DNA of 64,000 bases from Daphnia pulex. Lineage: Eukaryota > Arthropoda > Branchiopoda > Diplostraca > Daphniidae. The notes beneath the pieces are model-generated. The model was not told the origin of the DNA, did no database searches, and worked only from the letters and a program-made list of their open reading frames with translations. Location: the NCBI RefSeq assembly GCF_021134715.1, contig NC_060028.1, forward strand, positions 8,221,482 to 8,285,481, given 5' to 3'. Below, one piece after another: positions 50,001-63,841 of this stretch; within the stretch, counting starts at the first letter, position 1, and every line of letters begins with the position of its first letter. Position numbers and translations under genes: made by a program.

Positions 50001-53000
50001 TGGAGGTGGACTGGACTGGCGGGCGGCTGTGTGGAGTAACCGGAGACGTTTTCATTTCTCTTTTTTTGCTGGCCATTTTTCACAATCATCAGCACAAGGC
50101 TAGTGTACATAGAAGAGGCGACATTGAAATGTCCGTCCCCCCTCCGTCCGATTGTGAAAATCTGTTTTCCATCCATCGACGAAAGAATAATCGGCTGGCC
50201 AGTCGAAACAACAACAACAAATCGAAAAGATCTTGATGTTGTCCCTTATTTGTTTGTTTGTCGACTGCACTCGGATGTTGCCAATCGATTAGAGAGTGGC
50301 TTATGCCGAGTGCCTTTCCAGCTACCGGATTTTGCTGCTGACGACACAATAGCACCGAGGACGAATTTTTTCGTTTTTTATTCTGATCTCTTGTTGGGTC
50401 GGGCGAGCCAACATTATTACGTAAGCGAGTGGGGGAAAACAGGCCAAGTTGTTTTGGTGAAGGCGGCAACAGCGTCGGAGAGCTTTGCGAATGCGGATGC
50501 GGAGGAGAGAATCCAGGGCAAACTTCTTTTTTCCCATTTTAAAATTCCCGGTTTTTTGTTTTTTTGTTTCACCTTTTTTGTTTCGCTCTCGGATTGTTGC
50601 CGGTCTGTCTGTATTGTTTCCACAGCAACGATCCTGCGGTCCGGATGACATGAGGTAAATGAGGAATATGTCAAATCCAGCAGCTGGGCCACGCACAGAG
50701 ACAGGCAGGCAATGCTGCGCTTTAGATCTGTTTGCTGCTGTTCATAGCCCGATATAGTTTATGGGCGAGATGTGCTGCGGAATTTTTCTCCCCCCTTAAG
50801 CCGAAATGAGGAAATAAATTGCTGTCGCCAAATTGTGGCTTGCTGGCATTTGCGCGTTGCTCATCCAGCGAGCGCCCACAAGTCGCCATTGTTTTCTCTC
50901 TTCTCTCTTTGAAGAGGCCAGCAGGAGCAGGAGGTGACTGACTAAGTGTTTTGGCTTCATCGAGAGACAAGGGCCCATTCGTCTCTGTTAACTGCTCCCC
51001 ACCACCAATTTCGTCGTCTTCTTTTCTTTGGCTGCCCCTTTTTTTTCTATTATTTTAGTTATTATTATTATTTTGAAAAGGCCATGGGCACGAAATTGGA
51101 CAACAGATTGTTTTTTTCATTTGGCTAGGGCGAAGCGGGGGTGGTCAATAAACGTCCAACATGAGCGATGACACTAATGAATCAAATGGAAATGATAATG
51201 GGTTGAAATGTGCATATATACGTACGGCCAATCAAAATGTGATTTATCGCCTTGGGTTAAACAGAATGTTGTGGGCGCACCGAGGAGAGACAATGGCCGG
51301 CTATTGTTGGCTTTTAGGGGTCCCATTCCGACCGATAGGATCGCGGGCGATTGGCAGGCGCTGGCGGCCATCATCGTCCACTCACGAGACAATAAAGAGC
51401 AACAACAACAATGCGCTCTCTTGTTGTTTGTTTGTTTGTTGTATTATAATACAGGCAGCAGCAAAGTCTTGATTGGCGTCTGATTGAAAGAGAATAAGAA
51501 GGAATGAAATTGATGATGAGAAATGGGCGGCCGTTGTCAAGTTGGCATATCTTTTTGACGTCGTTTGTTTTGCGTCGCTCGGGGATTTTTATTTACTAAT
51601 TCGTTAGCCTCTCCCCTCCTCGTCGTCGTTTCAAACTTGGCGTGTCTTGTCAAATTGGAAGTGACGGACCCGAAACGAAAAGGAAAACGTCTCTGCCGCT
51701 AGCCATAAAATGATGATGAAACGATGTCAAACGGCACGGACAATGGCCAAGTCGAAAGCTTTGGGCTGTGCAGTGCAGTGCTCCTCTCTTGTCAGTTGGG
51801 CGGTCGGCGACGCCAAATTCTTTGGCAACGAAAAACCTAACGGGCCAGCGACTTGTTATTGGCCCGCCATTGCTCCAGCTCCCATCTCTCTTCGCTTCCA
51901 TTTCCAATTGGAAATTTGTTTGGAAATTCAATCAAATTCAAATTTTGGCGACATGGGGGGGCCATTCGTGGAATGGCTTTGACGACGGACAAACGGACGG
52001 TCGAACATGCATATAATGGGGGGAGAGAGATGGCTCAACTATTTCGGTGTTGGGCTCATACAAACGGACCACCACCACCACCGTCCTACTCTGTTTTGCC
52101 AATTTCGAAATGGCGTCGTTGGGTCGGCCCGTTGCAACATTTTCTCATCTCCAATTCTCCTTTTTTTTCGCCTCCTCCTCCCGCCCCTCTTGTCCCGGAC
52201 ACGACAAGTTCAGATACGCAACGACGGCACAAACATTTTCGGCTGATGGTTATGGCGTAACCTGTTTTATTTTCAGAACCGCGTGACTTTTTTGCAGGGC
52301 CGCAATAAACCAAACGAGGAGTCGAGGAGACTTGGTTATTGTCGGCGGGAAAAAATAAATCGGCACGGCCCGAACCCTCCGCTGTGTCCGTCGCGGATCG
52401 TTTCGCTTTGAGCCGCGTGAATCAAAGATGACGGCGACGCTATTACCGTCGCAAAGTTTATCCTTTTTTATTTCTCCCTTCCCGCGTGTTGCCCTCATGT
52501 ATTTATGCAAAGGGGCGGACGGGTGGCGGCGGGACGGCCCGGCGTCGACGTCGGTTCGTTTTTTCTTTTTTATTTGGACGAAATTTGTTTGTTCAGAATT
52601 TTCTCACCGAAAATGGGCACGTCATTAATCCTTTTTTTCTGCTTTTCTGCTTTCGGTGAGTCGTTAGTCGAACGTGGCAAACTGGTCGCTCGGTTGGCCG
52701 TCGAGCCGACGCCATGGACGCTGAATGGTCGGCACTGGTGCGGCTGGGGCCGATGAGATAGGCGCGCGTGAAAACTGAAAGGGCCCGCCAATTTTCAAAA
52801 CAACAAACAAACGGCCGAGACTAAAGCATCTGGCTTAAATTCTATACTCCTGTCCTGTCAAGTGCTTAACGTTTGGGAATTTTGGGGGACTTTGGAAAGT
52901 TCACCGGGTTCTTCCTTTTTGTCGAAAGTTATTTTTTGATCGGACCGGCGAAGGATCGCCAGGCGAAAAAGCTCTAGTAGTGGAGCTATGTTTAGACGAT

Positions 53001-54642
53001 CATCTATTAAGTTTACGCAAGCCAAAGTGATAAAAGTAAATAAAGAAAAAGAAAAAGAGGAAAAAATGAAAATGCAAAGCGGATGGAAATCTTGTCAAGT
53101 TTGTGATGGTGGCGCCATTGTCTCTTTCGCTTGGTGGGACTCTGTGTGGCTGTGCTCAACTGCTGTGCCGTCATTTGAGAGCCATGCGGATTATTTATAT
53201 CTTGTACACAGCACGGTCGTCTTCGTCTTCTTTCTTTCTTTCTTCTCCTCTTGTTGTGTACATTCGCCGCTTAAAAATACAACGGCGCACGCGTGCGGCC
53301 GTCCAGCAGTTCGTCGTCGTCGCATTGGCTTCTTCTTCTTCTTTGACTTATTTGGGGGTCTTGTTCTTCAACATCTTTTTAAAACTTGTCGGACGGACTG
53401 GGGGGGTTCGAGGTTATTTGTTTTCCTTTTAGGGGTTGCTTTGTCCTTGTTTTGCTTTTCCCCTTTTTTTCTTTCTGTTTTTTCTTTCCCATTTTATGAT
53501 TATTATTATTTCTCGGCTGCTGTCATATGCCCAGCACTGTACTGCTGCTGCTGCTCAATCTCAAACGACCTAGTCCGTTCGTCTTGTCTCTTTTTTTCCT
53601 CGGCTGCTTCTCCTCTTTTTTTGCGATGACGGGCTCCTGTCAAACGTCCAACACGACGCACAAAAAAGCTCCTCCTGCTGCTCCTGCTGCTGCTGGACAA
53701 TTTCGCAATTCCGCAGGTGAATCGCATTTTTCTCCCCTTTTGACTGATGGCCGCCTGTCCATCTGGGCACATCCACAACACACGCCAATTGAATAAAAGG
53801 AGAAGGAAAAACATTCCCCGTCAAGAGTCTCTGCGACGTTTTACATTTAATCACCGCGACCAGTAAAGTTTCTTTCTTTCTTTCATTGGATTCCTAAGAT
53901 GACGCCGAGTCAAATAAATTTGTTTGCCACGCCATTCCACATCAACAACACCAGCAACAACTTCAACAACTACAACGACAACTCTCGTGTCGTTGCAGCA
54001 GCAGCAGCGTACGTAGTTTCAGTAGTGGTGGCAGTCGTAAAAGAAGAAGAAAAGTCAAACGAGACAAAAGGGCAAAATTGCAAACTCAACCGGAATCAAA
54101 TCACGTCGGCGACAAAACGGGGACACACAAGATTCGAAACGTTTGATTCAATTTTTCCCCAAAAAAGCCAAAAGCGAAAGAGTTTTTAGTCTTTTTTATT
54201 TGTGCCTCTCGCCGATGCCTGTAGAGGGCGCTCAACATCCACTCTATGGGCTTTTTTCTTCCTCTCGTGAGCGTGCGTGAGTGAGGCCGGCGTCTATACA
54301 GTGCACGATGGCATGGGCCGGGCATGCCACCACCAGTGCTGCTGCTATGGTTATAGGTGTTGTACACAGAGAGAGGAAAGCTCAGTCAGCTCCGGCCAGT
54401 CTCCGACGTCTGACCTGCTCTCTGCTCTGCTCTGCTCTCCTTTGGCTATTTTTCTGGCTCGATCCTTTCGGTTGTTTTCTTGGCCGATCCATCCACGCCT
54501 TGCGGACGTGGGCGACCGAATGTAACGGCCACATTCAAATTGATTCAATCCCAACATTCATCTCAAAAGAGAAACAGAAAGCCGCTGATGCGTCGTCGTG
54601 TGCCCGCTGTTTGTGTGTGAAAACCCTTTCCAACAGAAGATA

Positions 54643-54666
54643 ATCATCATCATTATTATTATTATT
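54643..54666. repeat. (ATC)n/(ATT)n compound microsatellite
   Basis: Three ATC units running into five ATT units. Confidence 0.8.
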
Positions 54667-55491
54667 GTCATAATCATTATCACTGGCTCAAGTCTGTTTG
54701 TGCCGGCAGCAACGAAGAGACTCCTTTGGTGGGCGGCAATGGATCAGACACAGTGAAAGTTGATGATTGACCGAGCGGTGGTGATTGGGGCACCGCAACG
54801 CATTTGACAGACTTGATTTTTCTCTCTCTTTTCTCTCTCTCACGAGAAGGCCGTTTCTGTTTTTCTTTTCTTTTTTTCCAGCTGGAAAATTGAAAAGTCT
54901 GGCCGCCGTGTGCGTGGGAAATCGAGCGAAACTAGTCGATAGATTGATGGAGAAGAGATCGAAAGATTGATCTACAACTCGGCGATCCAACTCGTGTGCG
55001 CTGTGTGGCAGTGCTTAGAGTGAGCGAGAACTGTAGATGCAACCTTATATAGACCTTTTATACTATCGAGTCTCATTGGTTCTACCAACAGCGTGTGGGC
55101 ATCAAAGGCCAAAACAAACCAAACACACACAACTCATTCCCATCGTTCAAGTGTTTTTTAATCGGTTTCTAATGATTGCCACATTGTCATTGTCGTCGTC
55201 CGCTTTTGGCGAGTCCTAAACGACCGGCTTTTTACAATCGTTTGAATTTGGCGCTCACCAATCAAATCGTCGAATTTCTTCATCAACCGTTTGATTCTTC
55301 GTCTTCTGCACAATAAAAGGAGAACCGCCGGTTTTTCTTTTGACACAAGAGGCCACAGCCAAGTCTACCGCCCAACTTGACTTTTGGGTCCCTTCATTCC
55401 GTCTGGGTACGTATACGTGCGCGCCAATTCTTTTTTTCAAAAATAATGGGACGACGAGAAAAACCAATTTTTCTTTTTTTTTTTTTTGCTA

Positions 55492-55512
55492 TTGTTGTTG
55501 TTGTTGTTGCTG
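55492..55512. repeat. (TTG)n microsatellite
   Basis: Six TTG units after a 15-base T run. Confidence 0.85.
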
Positions 55513-58500
55513 TAAAATGCGACCACCTCTGTTTGGCATTGGAATGTTCCTTTTTGAGAGTATCACGCCATCGGTCCATCTATCGTTCAATCCCGTTTTG
55601 ATCGACTCTCTTTGTATTTTTATCTCAACTTCCAACTGGATCCGATGACGACGACGGTGGTGGTCATTACGACGGCCACCCCTCCTGGCCCCACCCCTTT
55701 TTTGCTCTTTATTTTGCTCTTTCCCAGGGACCGTGATGACGTCAAAGGTGAGCCACCACAATTCCGACTGTGTGACATGAAAGAAGACGATGAACGTGAC
55801 ACGAAAATGAAAAAGTTGTGAATGAAATTCTGATGGATCTGAAATCGTGCGTCTATTTTGATATTCACGCCGCCCGGCAGTGGCAACCTTATTTTTCCCA
55901 TGGCAATCGAATGATGGAAAACGGCTGGCCATCGCCATGGTTACGTCAATCGCCATTGGATGGCCAGTCATGGATGATGGGTCGTTGGCGGATTAAATCT
56001 GAACAACTTGATTCCTCTTCTCGGCCAGTTATGCACGCGTGTGCATTCAAGGGGTCGCTATTGACCCCAATAATCCCAGTCGTGGGTCCAAAACGAGAAA
56101 TAATAGCAATCAGATTCAAAGTTAATTTGACCGTAAGAGACGACTACGATATAATTGCCATCGTGACATTGTCTGCGTCCTTTGATTTGTTTTTCGGGAC
56201 ATTTCTCGACTCCCGTTTTTTCCTTTTTCTTTTCCCTTTTTTCTCATTTCATCGTCAAAGATGATGAAAGACGCGACCAGAGATCCCAGTGCCTTGTCGT
56301 GTCTTACACGCAATAATCTTGCGCTGCTGATATGAAAAGAAATTTCTTTCCATCCCCTCCTTTTTTTCCCCATCGCAGTGATGAACGATTCCCTTCCCCC
56401 CTCTCCACATTTTTCATTAAAAAATTGAGCCCTAGTGAATCGCAAATCTTTTTTGACTCGATTGAATGTTGCTTTTGATTCCTTTTTGAATTTCCCCCAA
56501 AAAATATGGCCGAGATAGAGAAACGGCCAATTGATGGAATGCTCTAGGCAGCAGCTGATAATGAAGAGCGAAGTGTCAGGGAATGAGTCGACCTCTTAGC
56601 GGTGGGTGCCAATCCATCGATGCTGGATGCATCCGTCACAAGTGTAAATATTTCCTTTCTGAAGAGAGTTGCTGGATGGAGGTCTGATGATGGAGACGGG
56701 AATGCTGGGACGCCATCAGTCATCCAATCTGTGGTCCGTTGGGACGGGCACGTTATTGGCTTCATCGAGGCGAATCTTGACACTATTGGGAGATTTTCAA
56801 ATGTGTCAATAATAGTGACGTCAGTTGCGTTTATTTCCTTTTGCGAGAAAAGATTTGATTTATCCTCTCATCGTCTTGACTCACTTGAGATATGTGTGTC
56901 GTCCATCCATTTTTCTTGGCTGTTTGTTTTTCTTCTATTTGATGGGGACTCTCCGGGAGCTTGTGCGGGAACGTGTACCGTATAGCGAGGGTTTACATAG
57001 GGTCCCGTTTCCGTCTGTGTTTGCACACCGTCCCGGTTTGTTCTACACAAACGGGCGCCTGTGGACTCACCTACCATACAGTTTACTAGTTTAGGGATAT
57101 GGGAGAGTCTCACGTCATATGTTTGGCCAACAAGGAGCCAATGCTAATAGACAAGGAGCGGGGCCAAAGCAAGACTCTGGGGTCTCTCTACATCCACGTC
57201 TGTCCTACCGCTGCTGCTGCTGCTGGTAGACTGTCTGGCGCTCGGGCGATACTCTTTTTGGGTAGGGACTAGAAGAGAAAATGGGGACCTGGTTCGATTT
57301 TTGTTGTTTTCTGTCTGGGCACATTTTTCCTGCTTTTATGATGTTGTCTTTGCCTGTCTCTGTATGGGTGGCAACTCGATAGGCTCGCCTTTTCTCGTGC
57401 CGGCGAAATCTGGCGCAAAAGACGACCAGGGAGAAATTGGGTAATGTTTGTGATTTCGTCTGGGGGCTGTAGATTCTGAGAGGTAACATCTGGAGCGGCT
57501 AGACGGAGTAGTAGTAGGACACGTTACGCGGCGGAGGCCATCCGGTTCTCGTCTCACGTCAAACATCCGTCGAATATATAAGAGCGTCGACTTGTGCCGC
57601 TGCTCCTGCTGCTGCATACAGAGTCAGGAGGGAGGGAATCGTCGAACTTATTGACATAACCCCGTGACCGAGATTGGCCGCCGTCCTTTTCATTTTCTTT
57701 AAGCCGGTCGGAGGGGAAAGACGACGACAAAACCACCGACGCACGCGCCACTACACATTTTTGACGCTCCCCCCTCAAAAGAAATGAAGATGAAATATTC
57801 GCCGCCAAATGATTGACTGATGATTTCACTTTTCATTTGCTTTTTGGGCCGTAACCGCGGCGTCTCGTGATGTGTCGGCGGATATTTTCTCGTATGCAAA
57901 TGGCGACGGGCGGGCGTCATATTATCGCCCTGGTCCGGCGGTAGCCCAGGAGAAGGAACCGTCCAGTTTGACAGAAAGAAAATTCTCATTTTTGCCTGGC
58001 TGTCTGATCGCGTCAATGACATCGTCAGGTGAAGGAGACGGAAGGGCGGGCTGCTGGAAGCCCCAAAAAGAGCCAATCGACGGAGAAGGGCTATCACAGA
58101 CGACGATGGACGGGTGATGGATGGACGGGTGTCGGTTGCCATTGGCCTCGTGATTGGCCGGCCAATATTCTTGGCCAGTCATCCGAATGAAGAAATGGAC
58201 CATTAACCGGCCATTATCTCGAATTATGAGTCGAGTCGAGTGCTATAGTCCGGTCGCCCGCGCTAGTCGACGGCCAACAGCTGCAGCAGACGACAGTCTC
58301 CTCCTCGCGCTGTACGGTCGCATCATCATCACATTTTTCTGCAGTTTTTTTGAATTGACAATCGCATCAACGTCACGGCGACTGACACAAGTGAAAAGCC
58401 AATTTCGCCATTCTCTCTCCAGTGTGTCTCCTTTTATGGGTCGAATCAGAATCAAACCGAGGACAGTGATAATAATTCCCTTGACGCTTAACATGTATAG

Positions 58501-59145
58501 ATGAAAATGCCGTCGAGTTGAGCAGCCGAGTTTCTCACGCAGCCATCGGTTGTCTGCTCATCTCTCTCCACTGTGAGTCTATCGAATGCAAATGAAATCG
58601 GATGATCTTGCCTTTCCATCTCTTTCTTTTTTCTCTTCTGTTTCTCGACGATGGAATCAAAGCGTTTCTGGTCGATTGCCAAATAGTCCCCGGCTGAATT
58701 CGAGACAAGTCAAGTCCCAGACGTTTTGCTGGGAAGAGAAAAAGACGCCGAAGCCGCTGAGAAAACGCTGGATGTCACATGCAACTTTCGGCGATAGAGG
58801 ATCAAACGAACAGTCTGTGTGCCGAATAGCAAAGAGTCTGTGGATGGGGGGGACCCCCAAAAAAAAGAGAAAACGATGAACCAAAAGGTGCTAGTTTGAA
58901 TCTATATGGTAATCGGATTGAATGGATGGATGGCAACTAGGGAGAGAGAGAGACATCCGGCCCCTCTTCGTTCACTGTAGAAAAGAGAAAAGACGGTGAC
59001 TGGGACAATTATCGACTCTTGTCTATTTGTTCACGTTTGAAACTCTTTGCGGGTTAAGGTCAGGTGGCGAGTCATTTTGGCGGGGGGGATATCGTTGGTT
59101 GCTGATTCATCGATCCTTGTACACATCCGCCGCATTCGACGTCAT

Positions 59146-59168
59146 CCAGCAGCAGCAGCAGCAGCAGT
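59146..59168. repeat. (CAG)n microsatellite
   Basis: Seven CAG units, on the + strand. Confidence 0.9.
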
Positions 59169-62100
59169 GCCTTAATAGGTTTTCCTTCTTTTCTTTTTGC
59201 CCAGTTGATTTTATTTTGACTTTTTCCTCCCTAGTAGCGTAGTTGTTGTCTCGACAACTGATGTTTTCTTTTTCTTCTCTTTCCTGTTGTTTGTTTTGCT
59301 ACATAAATAATTCAGTCAAAAAACAAGGCGGGCACAACCAAACAAAAAGGAGAACATGGTGGCGTATACCGATATGGATCCTCTGCTGGCTACTGTTTCC
59401 TTGTGTGTGTGACTCGTAAAAAAAGAAGAAGAGAAAAGAGACAAGGCTAGTAGTGGATCTGGCAAGATGGGCCTACTAATAATACCCGAAAGAATAAATA
59501 TAAAAAGTGCAACCCCAAACCTTTGCGGGCGATAGTAAAACGAGCGCCTCTTTCATCAGAGCCCAGTAGCGTCGGAGGGACTCGGTGACGTCTCTCCTTT
59601 TTGTTTTGTATTTTCAGACTGTCGCCGCTGTTTTATATCGGCCTCTCTATTTCCCCTCCGAGACTATGGCAACCCAACGAGATTGAAACCCAAAAGACCC
59701 CCCTCTCTCTTCTTTTCTCTGTTGTAGTTTTCAAATGAAATATTCAACCGGGCACATCTTTTGCCTACATCTCCTTGATGTGTAAAAAAAGATGGCCACA
59801 ATTTCCTTTCTCTTTCAAATATTTTTTTTTAGTTTTTACTGTGGATATTTGTTTTAATTTGGGTTGCAGTCGGTTCATCATCATCTCCGTTGAGTTGACT
59901 TGACGTGATCTCATTTTTTGGAGGTTTTTTTTTTTCCTTTTTGGCGTTGTGTTTTGGGCCTGCTGTCATTCACAGGAGTTGTTGCCGCTGCCAACTTTTC
60001 AGCCCGTGGGGAGGAGGAAATGCGCAAGACAGAAGAGCCCAGCTCGAAAAGAATATCACAGGTCCCGTCGTGGCTATAAGCAAAGAATCGGCTCTGCCTG
60101 TCCGTCCGATTGTTGTTGGTCGGACTCTACCAGCATCGACAATCTCTTGGCTATCCATCGTCTCTCTCTACCCCCATGTTTCCTGTTTGGCTCTTTTTTT
60201 ATTATTCGACAAGATGCGATTGCATTAACTCTCCAAGCTCTGCTCCCGGATATGCTCTGGCGTGTTTTTGCAACATTAAACCGACCGATGTCACGACACA
60301 CGACCACGGGTAAAAACATGACGAATGCGGTCGGCCCCTTTTTTTCTTTTTAATATATTGCGTCGTCGGGGGTATATCGACACCCACTCCATTCACTACC
60401 CACCTTACACCATCGTTAATTCCTTCTTTGTCCTTGGACGGAATGCCCGTGAATGAATCATTTCCCATCGCCATCCCGCGACCGCACGCATCATTAAGTC
60501 ACCCTGACTCTGCAATATCGAATAGTCGAATAGTATAGAGACTAGCTCAGTCGTTGGAACTTGGGATGTTGGTGATTATTGAGGTCAGTCGGCGGCCCAT
60601 CGTTATTCAGTTTCTCACTCAGCACTCGCTGGGCCGGTTTTTTCTTCTTGTTTTGTTTTTTATCTGTTTATTTATATCGAGAGCTGGCTGTTTCGAGTCT
60701 GTTCTCTGAACGATTTGTATGCAGAAGCAAAAGTCGGGGAAACAACAAACAAACAACAGTTGAACGATCATAGTGAAACAACCAGCCGTTTGCGTCCGGC
60801 AGCTGAGGAATTTTTTTTTTTTTTCGCCTGTCGGAGATTTGAGTTGGAAATTTGCATTTGAATTTGTCGTCGATTTATTTATTTTGTTTGTTTGTTTCTT
60901 CTGCGGTTGTATACACCGCACACGCGCGTCTAGACTCTCGTTAGATTATGACGGGCCTCTGAGCTGATGTAAAGACCCCACCATCTCCTTATGAAGCCTC
61001 GGGACCTCTTGGCCGTTAAAAAAGAATAAGGAGGTGCTGCTGCTGCTGCCTGGACTTGGACGTGTTTGTGCTCACGCCTCGACCCGGTAACGTTAACAAC
61101 CAAATCGGCTTTGATTTGAGATGTGCGAGTCTAGTTCCCAACACCATTTTTCGTATGGCTGTGTACACTCTCCCTCCAACCACCACCCCTTGGCCGGTTA
61201 GGGCCAAGTTCGCCTTTAGACGTACTGCAAAAAGCCAGTGAACGTGTACAGCTACTCCTGATTTATGATGATGGATTCCCCTTGTGTTGTTTCTCTCTGG
61301 GCGCCGTAAAAAAATCCGAGAAGAAGAAGAGGCTTAGTCCTTTCTGTGTTGTAGATATGCAAGAAGATGAAGAAGAAAAAGGTTTTTTGGCTTGCATTGG
61401 CAACGCGCGCCGACAGTCCATTTTGGCTGGCGTGTTTCTATGAACCCTATAGCGCCGTTTGACCGTTATCTCTTTTGACTGACTCTCTCTTATTCTCTTT
61501 CTGATATTTCTTTTTGTGTTTTTCTTCTTCTTTTTTTTTTACCCCGCTTTTGATACTTTTTGAATTATTTTCCAGCACTGACCGATCGCTCGCACACTCG
61601 CACTCGCATACCAATGACTTTTTTGGCCTATCCTTTTTTTTATTTTTCCACTGGCAAAAATGTTAAATAGCCACTCGAAGGAAAGGACGTGAAATGTTTT
61701 CTCTCTCAAAGTCTCGGAATTCAAATTCGTCACAGTAGCCACGGTATTATACTCCTTCTTCTTTTTATTTTATTTTATTTTTCTGCAAACAAAAAACTGA
61801 AGAAGAACTGAGATGGCTACTGATTCTTCTTCTTTTTCCTTGTTTCGACTCCTTGACACTATTTTGGCCATTTGAAAAAGTGGCGCGGACGGAGAAGATG
61901 ATCGTGTTGCAAAAGTCGAAAACGGCAGCAGCATTCGCCAATGAATATTTATGATTGATATTGGTCTCTCAAACGTCGAGAGTGTGAACTCTATAAGGCT
62001 GGCTGACTGGAATCAAGCAGAGCAGAATAAGACTGGCCCATTTTGGGCTGCCGGTCCATGAAATGGTCGTCGCCCATATACATGCGCCAGGCTACTGCTG

Positions 62101-62241
62101 GGCCGGCTGACTGACTGGCTGGCCAGTCTTGTCAAGGCTTTCGCCTCTCGTCTCTCTACAACAGTTTGGGCTTCTCTTTTTTGACTCTCGTAACTCGATG
62201 GCCTGCTGATGCTGTTACGTATGGCCGTAGTTGTCGTTGCT

Positions 62242-62257
62242 GTTGTTGTTGTTGTTG
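62242..62257. repeat. (GTT)n microsatellite
   Basis: Five GTT units next to imperfect GTCGTTGCT units. Confidence 0.85.
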
Positions 62258-63636
62258 CCGTCTTGCCCAGCATTTGACCTTATTCAGAGAAGAGAAGAAA
62301 AGAAACGGGTCTCTCTCTTATTTTCTCTCTCTCCGTATATAGGCTACCCTACCCTAACTCACTCGAGTCACTACCCAATCAGCTGATTGGAAAGAATGGC
62401 GAGCTTTAAGCAACAGCATTAGCATTAAACATCGCAGCTCTAGTCTACTTTATTAGACTCTTGGGCTCTACACGCTGCAACTAATATAGGTATGGCGCGC
62501 TGTACACAACACCAAGGGGACCCAGACTTGAATGAAACTAAAGACCAACCCAAAATAACCAAATAGAATTAACACTCGGAAAGAGAAAAAGAAAGAAAAA
62601 TTCAGCTTTTGGCGAATAGGAAAAGAAAAAATAGTTAAACAGCTGGTCCTGCGGCCACGTCAAAGATGGATGAGTTTGCGTCCGACTCTTTTGGCCTTTC
62701 GTTGATCCGTCTTCGTTTGTCTTTCAACTGAATTGTGTGGCACTCGCATTAAATATTTAGACTGTTTAGACAGAAAAAGGAAGAAAACATTGTATAGAAA
62801 CATTTGCAACTACAAGACGAAAAAGTCAACAAAAAGCGAAGGTTTGATAATAAGGTTGTTACTTAATATCCCGGCTAATAGCCTCAGAGTCCCCCGACAG
62901 CTCCGTTCATATTTATCTCCACACCAAAACGCTAAACACTGGCAACAGTATTTAATATTTAAGTGTTTTCTCTTCGTCTTTGCTTTCATGTATTTCGCTC
63001 ATGTTATATTATCGCCTTTGACCATCTTTTTCTCTCTCCCTTGGCCCAAGCCTCTGAGCTATTTGGTTATTATTACGATTATTATCCGGCCGTCTAGTGA
63101 ATCCAAGATGGGATGAGACTGTAATCGTTCACAGTGATTATTATGCAAGTTTAAGCAGCTCTGCTTTCATTTGTTGGTTTATTTCTTCTTCCCGGCACAG
63201 TCGAGATGATGTCCAATGCATCAGCAATGTGTTGGATGGCTGGCCCGATCTTAGCCGGGCAGCAGCAGAGCTGCAGACGTGTTTTTCAGGTTCCAGTCAT
63301 TGCCTTATTCCATTTTTCCGTCCATTTTTGGCGGGCGGAAGGTTTCCCCCCCTTTTATCTCGTCGTCGTTGGACGGCCAGTGCGAGAAGAGACGAAGGCA
63401 ACGAGGCGCGAATGGTTAAGAAAATTTCATCAGACAAGATTGAAGAATAGGATAATAAGGAAAGAAGAAAACAACCGAAATCCGTCGCGTTCATCACCGG
63501 TACCTTTTAAAAAAGAACACGACCGATGGCAATCACCACAAGGAAATCAGCCGACGCTCATCAACTCGCGATTTGATTTTTCATCCAAGTTGGCCAAATT
63601 TCAAGCGGAATTTTCTCGATGGCGTTTTTCTGACTT

Positions 63637-63653
63637 TGTTGTTGTTGTTGTTG
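63637..63653. repeat. (GTT)n microsatellite, inverted partner of 63821-63841
   Basis: About six GTT units; a CAA run of seven units follows 170 bp downstream, so the two could pair as an inverted repeat. Confidence 0.85.
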
Positions 63654-63820
63654 TCGCTGGCTGTTTCGCCGGCCGGGCCGAAAGGGAATAATAAGGAAAA
63701 AAAGCGAGAGGGAGACGACGAAAACCAAAAGGGAAAAACAATGGGCCATTTCGTCTGTTTGTTGATTGCGCCGAGTGGTTGGCAAGAAGAAACAAAAAAA
63801 GAGAGATCCAATCAAGCCCA

Positions 63821-63841
63821 CAACAACAACAACAACAACAA
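63821..63841. repeat. (CAA)n microsatellite
   Basis: Seven CAA units, complementary to the GTT run at 63637-63653. Confidence 0.85.

Larger units (their letters stand above)
50001..57000. other. Gene-free region, part 2
   Basis: GC richer than the first half of the window, with long T and C runs. The longest open frame (52988-53629, +) is made of Phe, Ser and Cys codons from pyrimidine tracts and is not gene-like. No coding exon is recognised. Confidence 0.4.

Noticed and set aside
52988-53629. 213-codon open frame on +
   Set aside because: Composed of Phe, Ser, Cys and Leu from T- and C-rich tracts; no domain or splice evidence.
56544-56985. Open frames on both strands with a mixed amino acid composition
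   Set aside because: More protein-like than neighbours but no recognisable family, no splice partners, and the two strands compete.
62340-62362. CTACCCTACCCTAAC run resembling degenerate telomere repeat
   Set aside because: Only two to three imperfect units, which is well within chance for this sequence.
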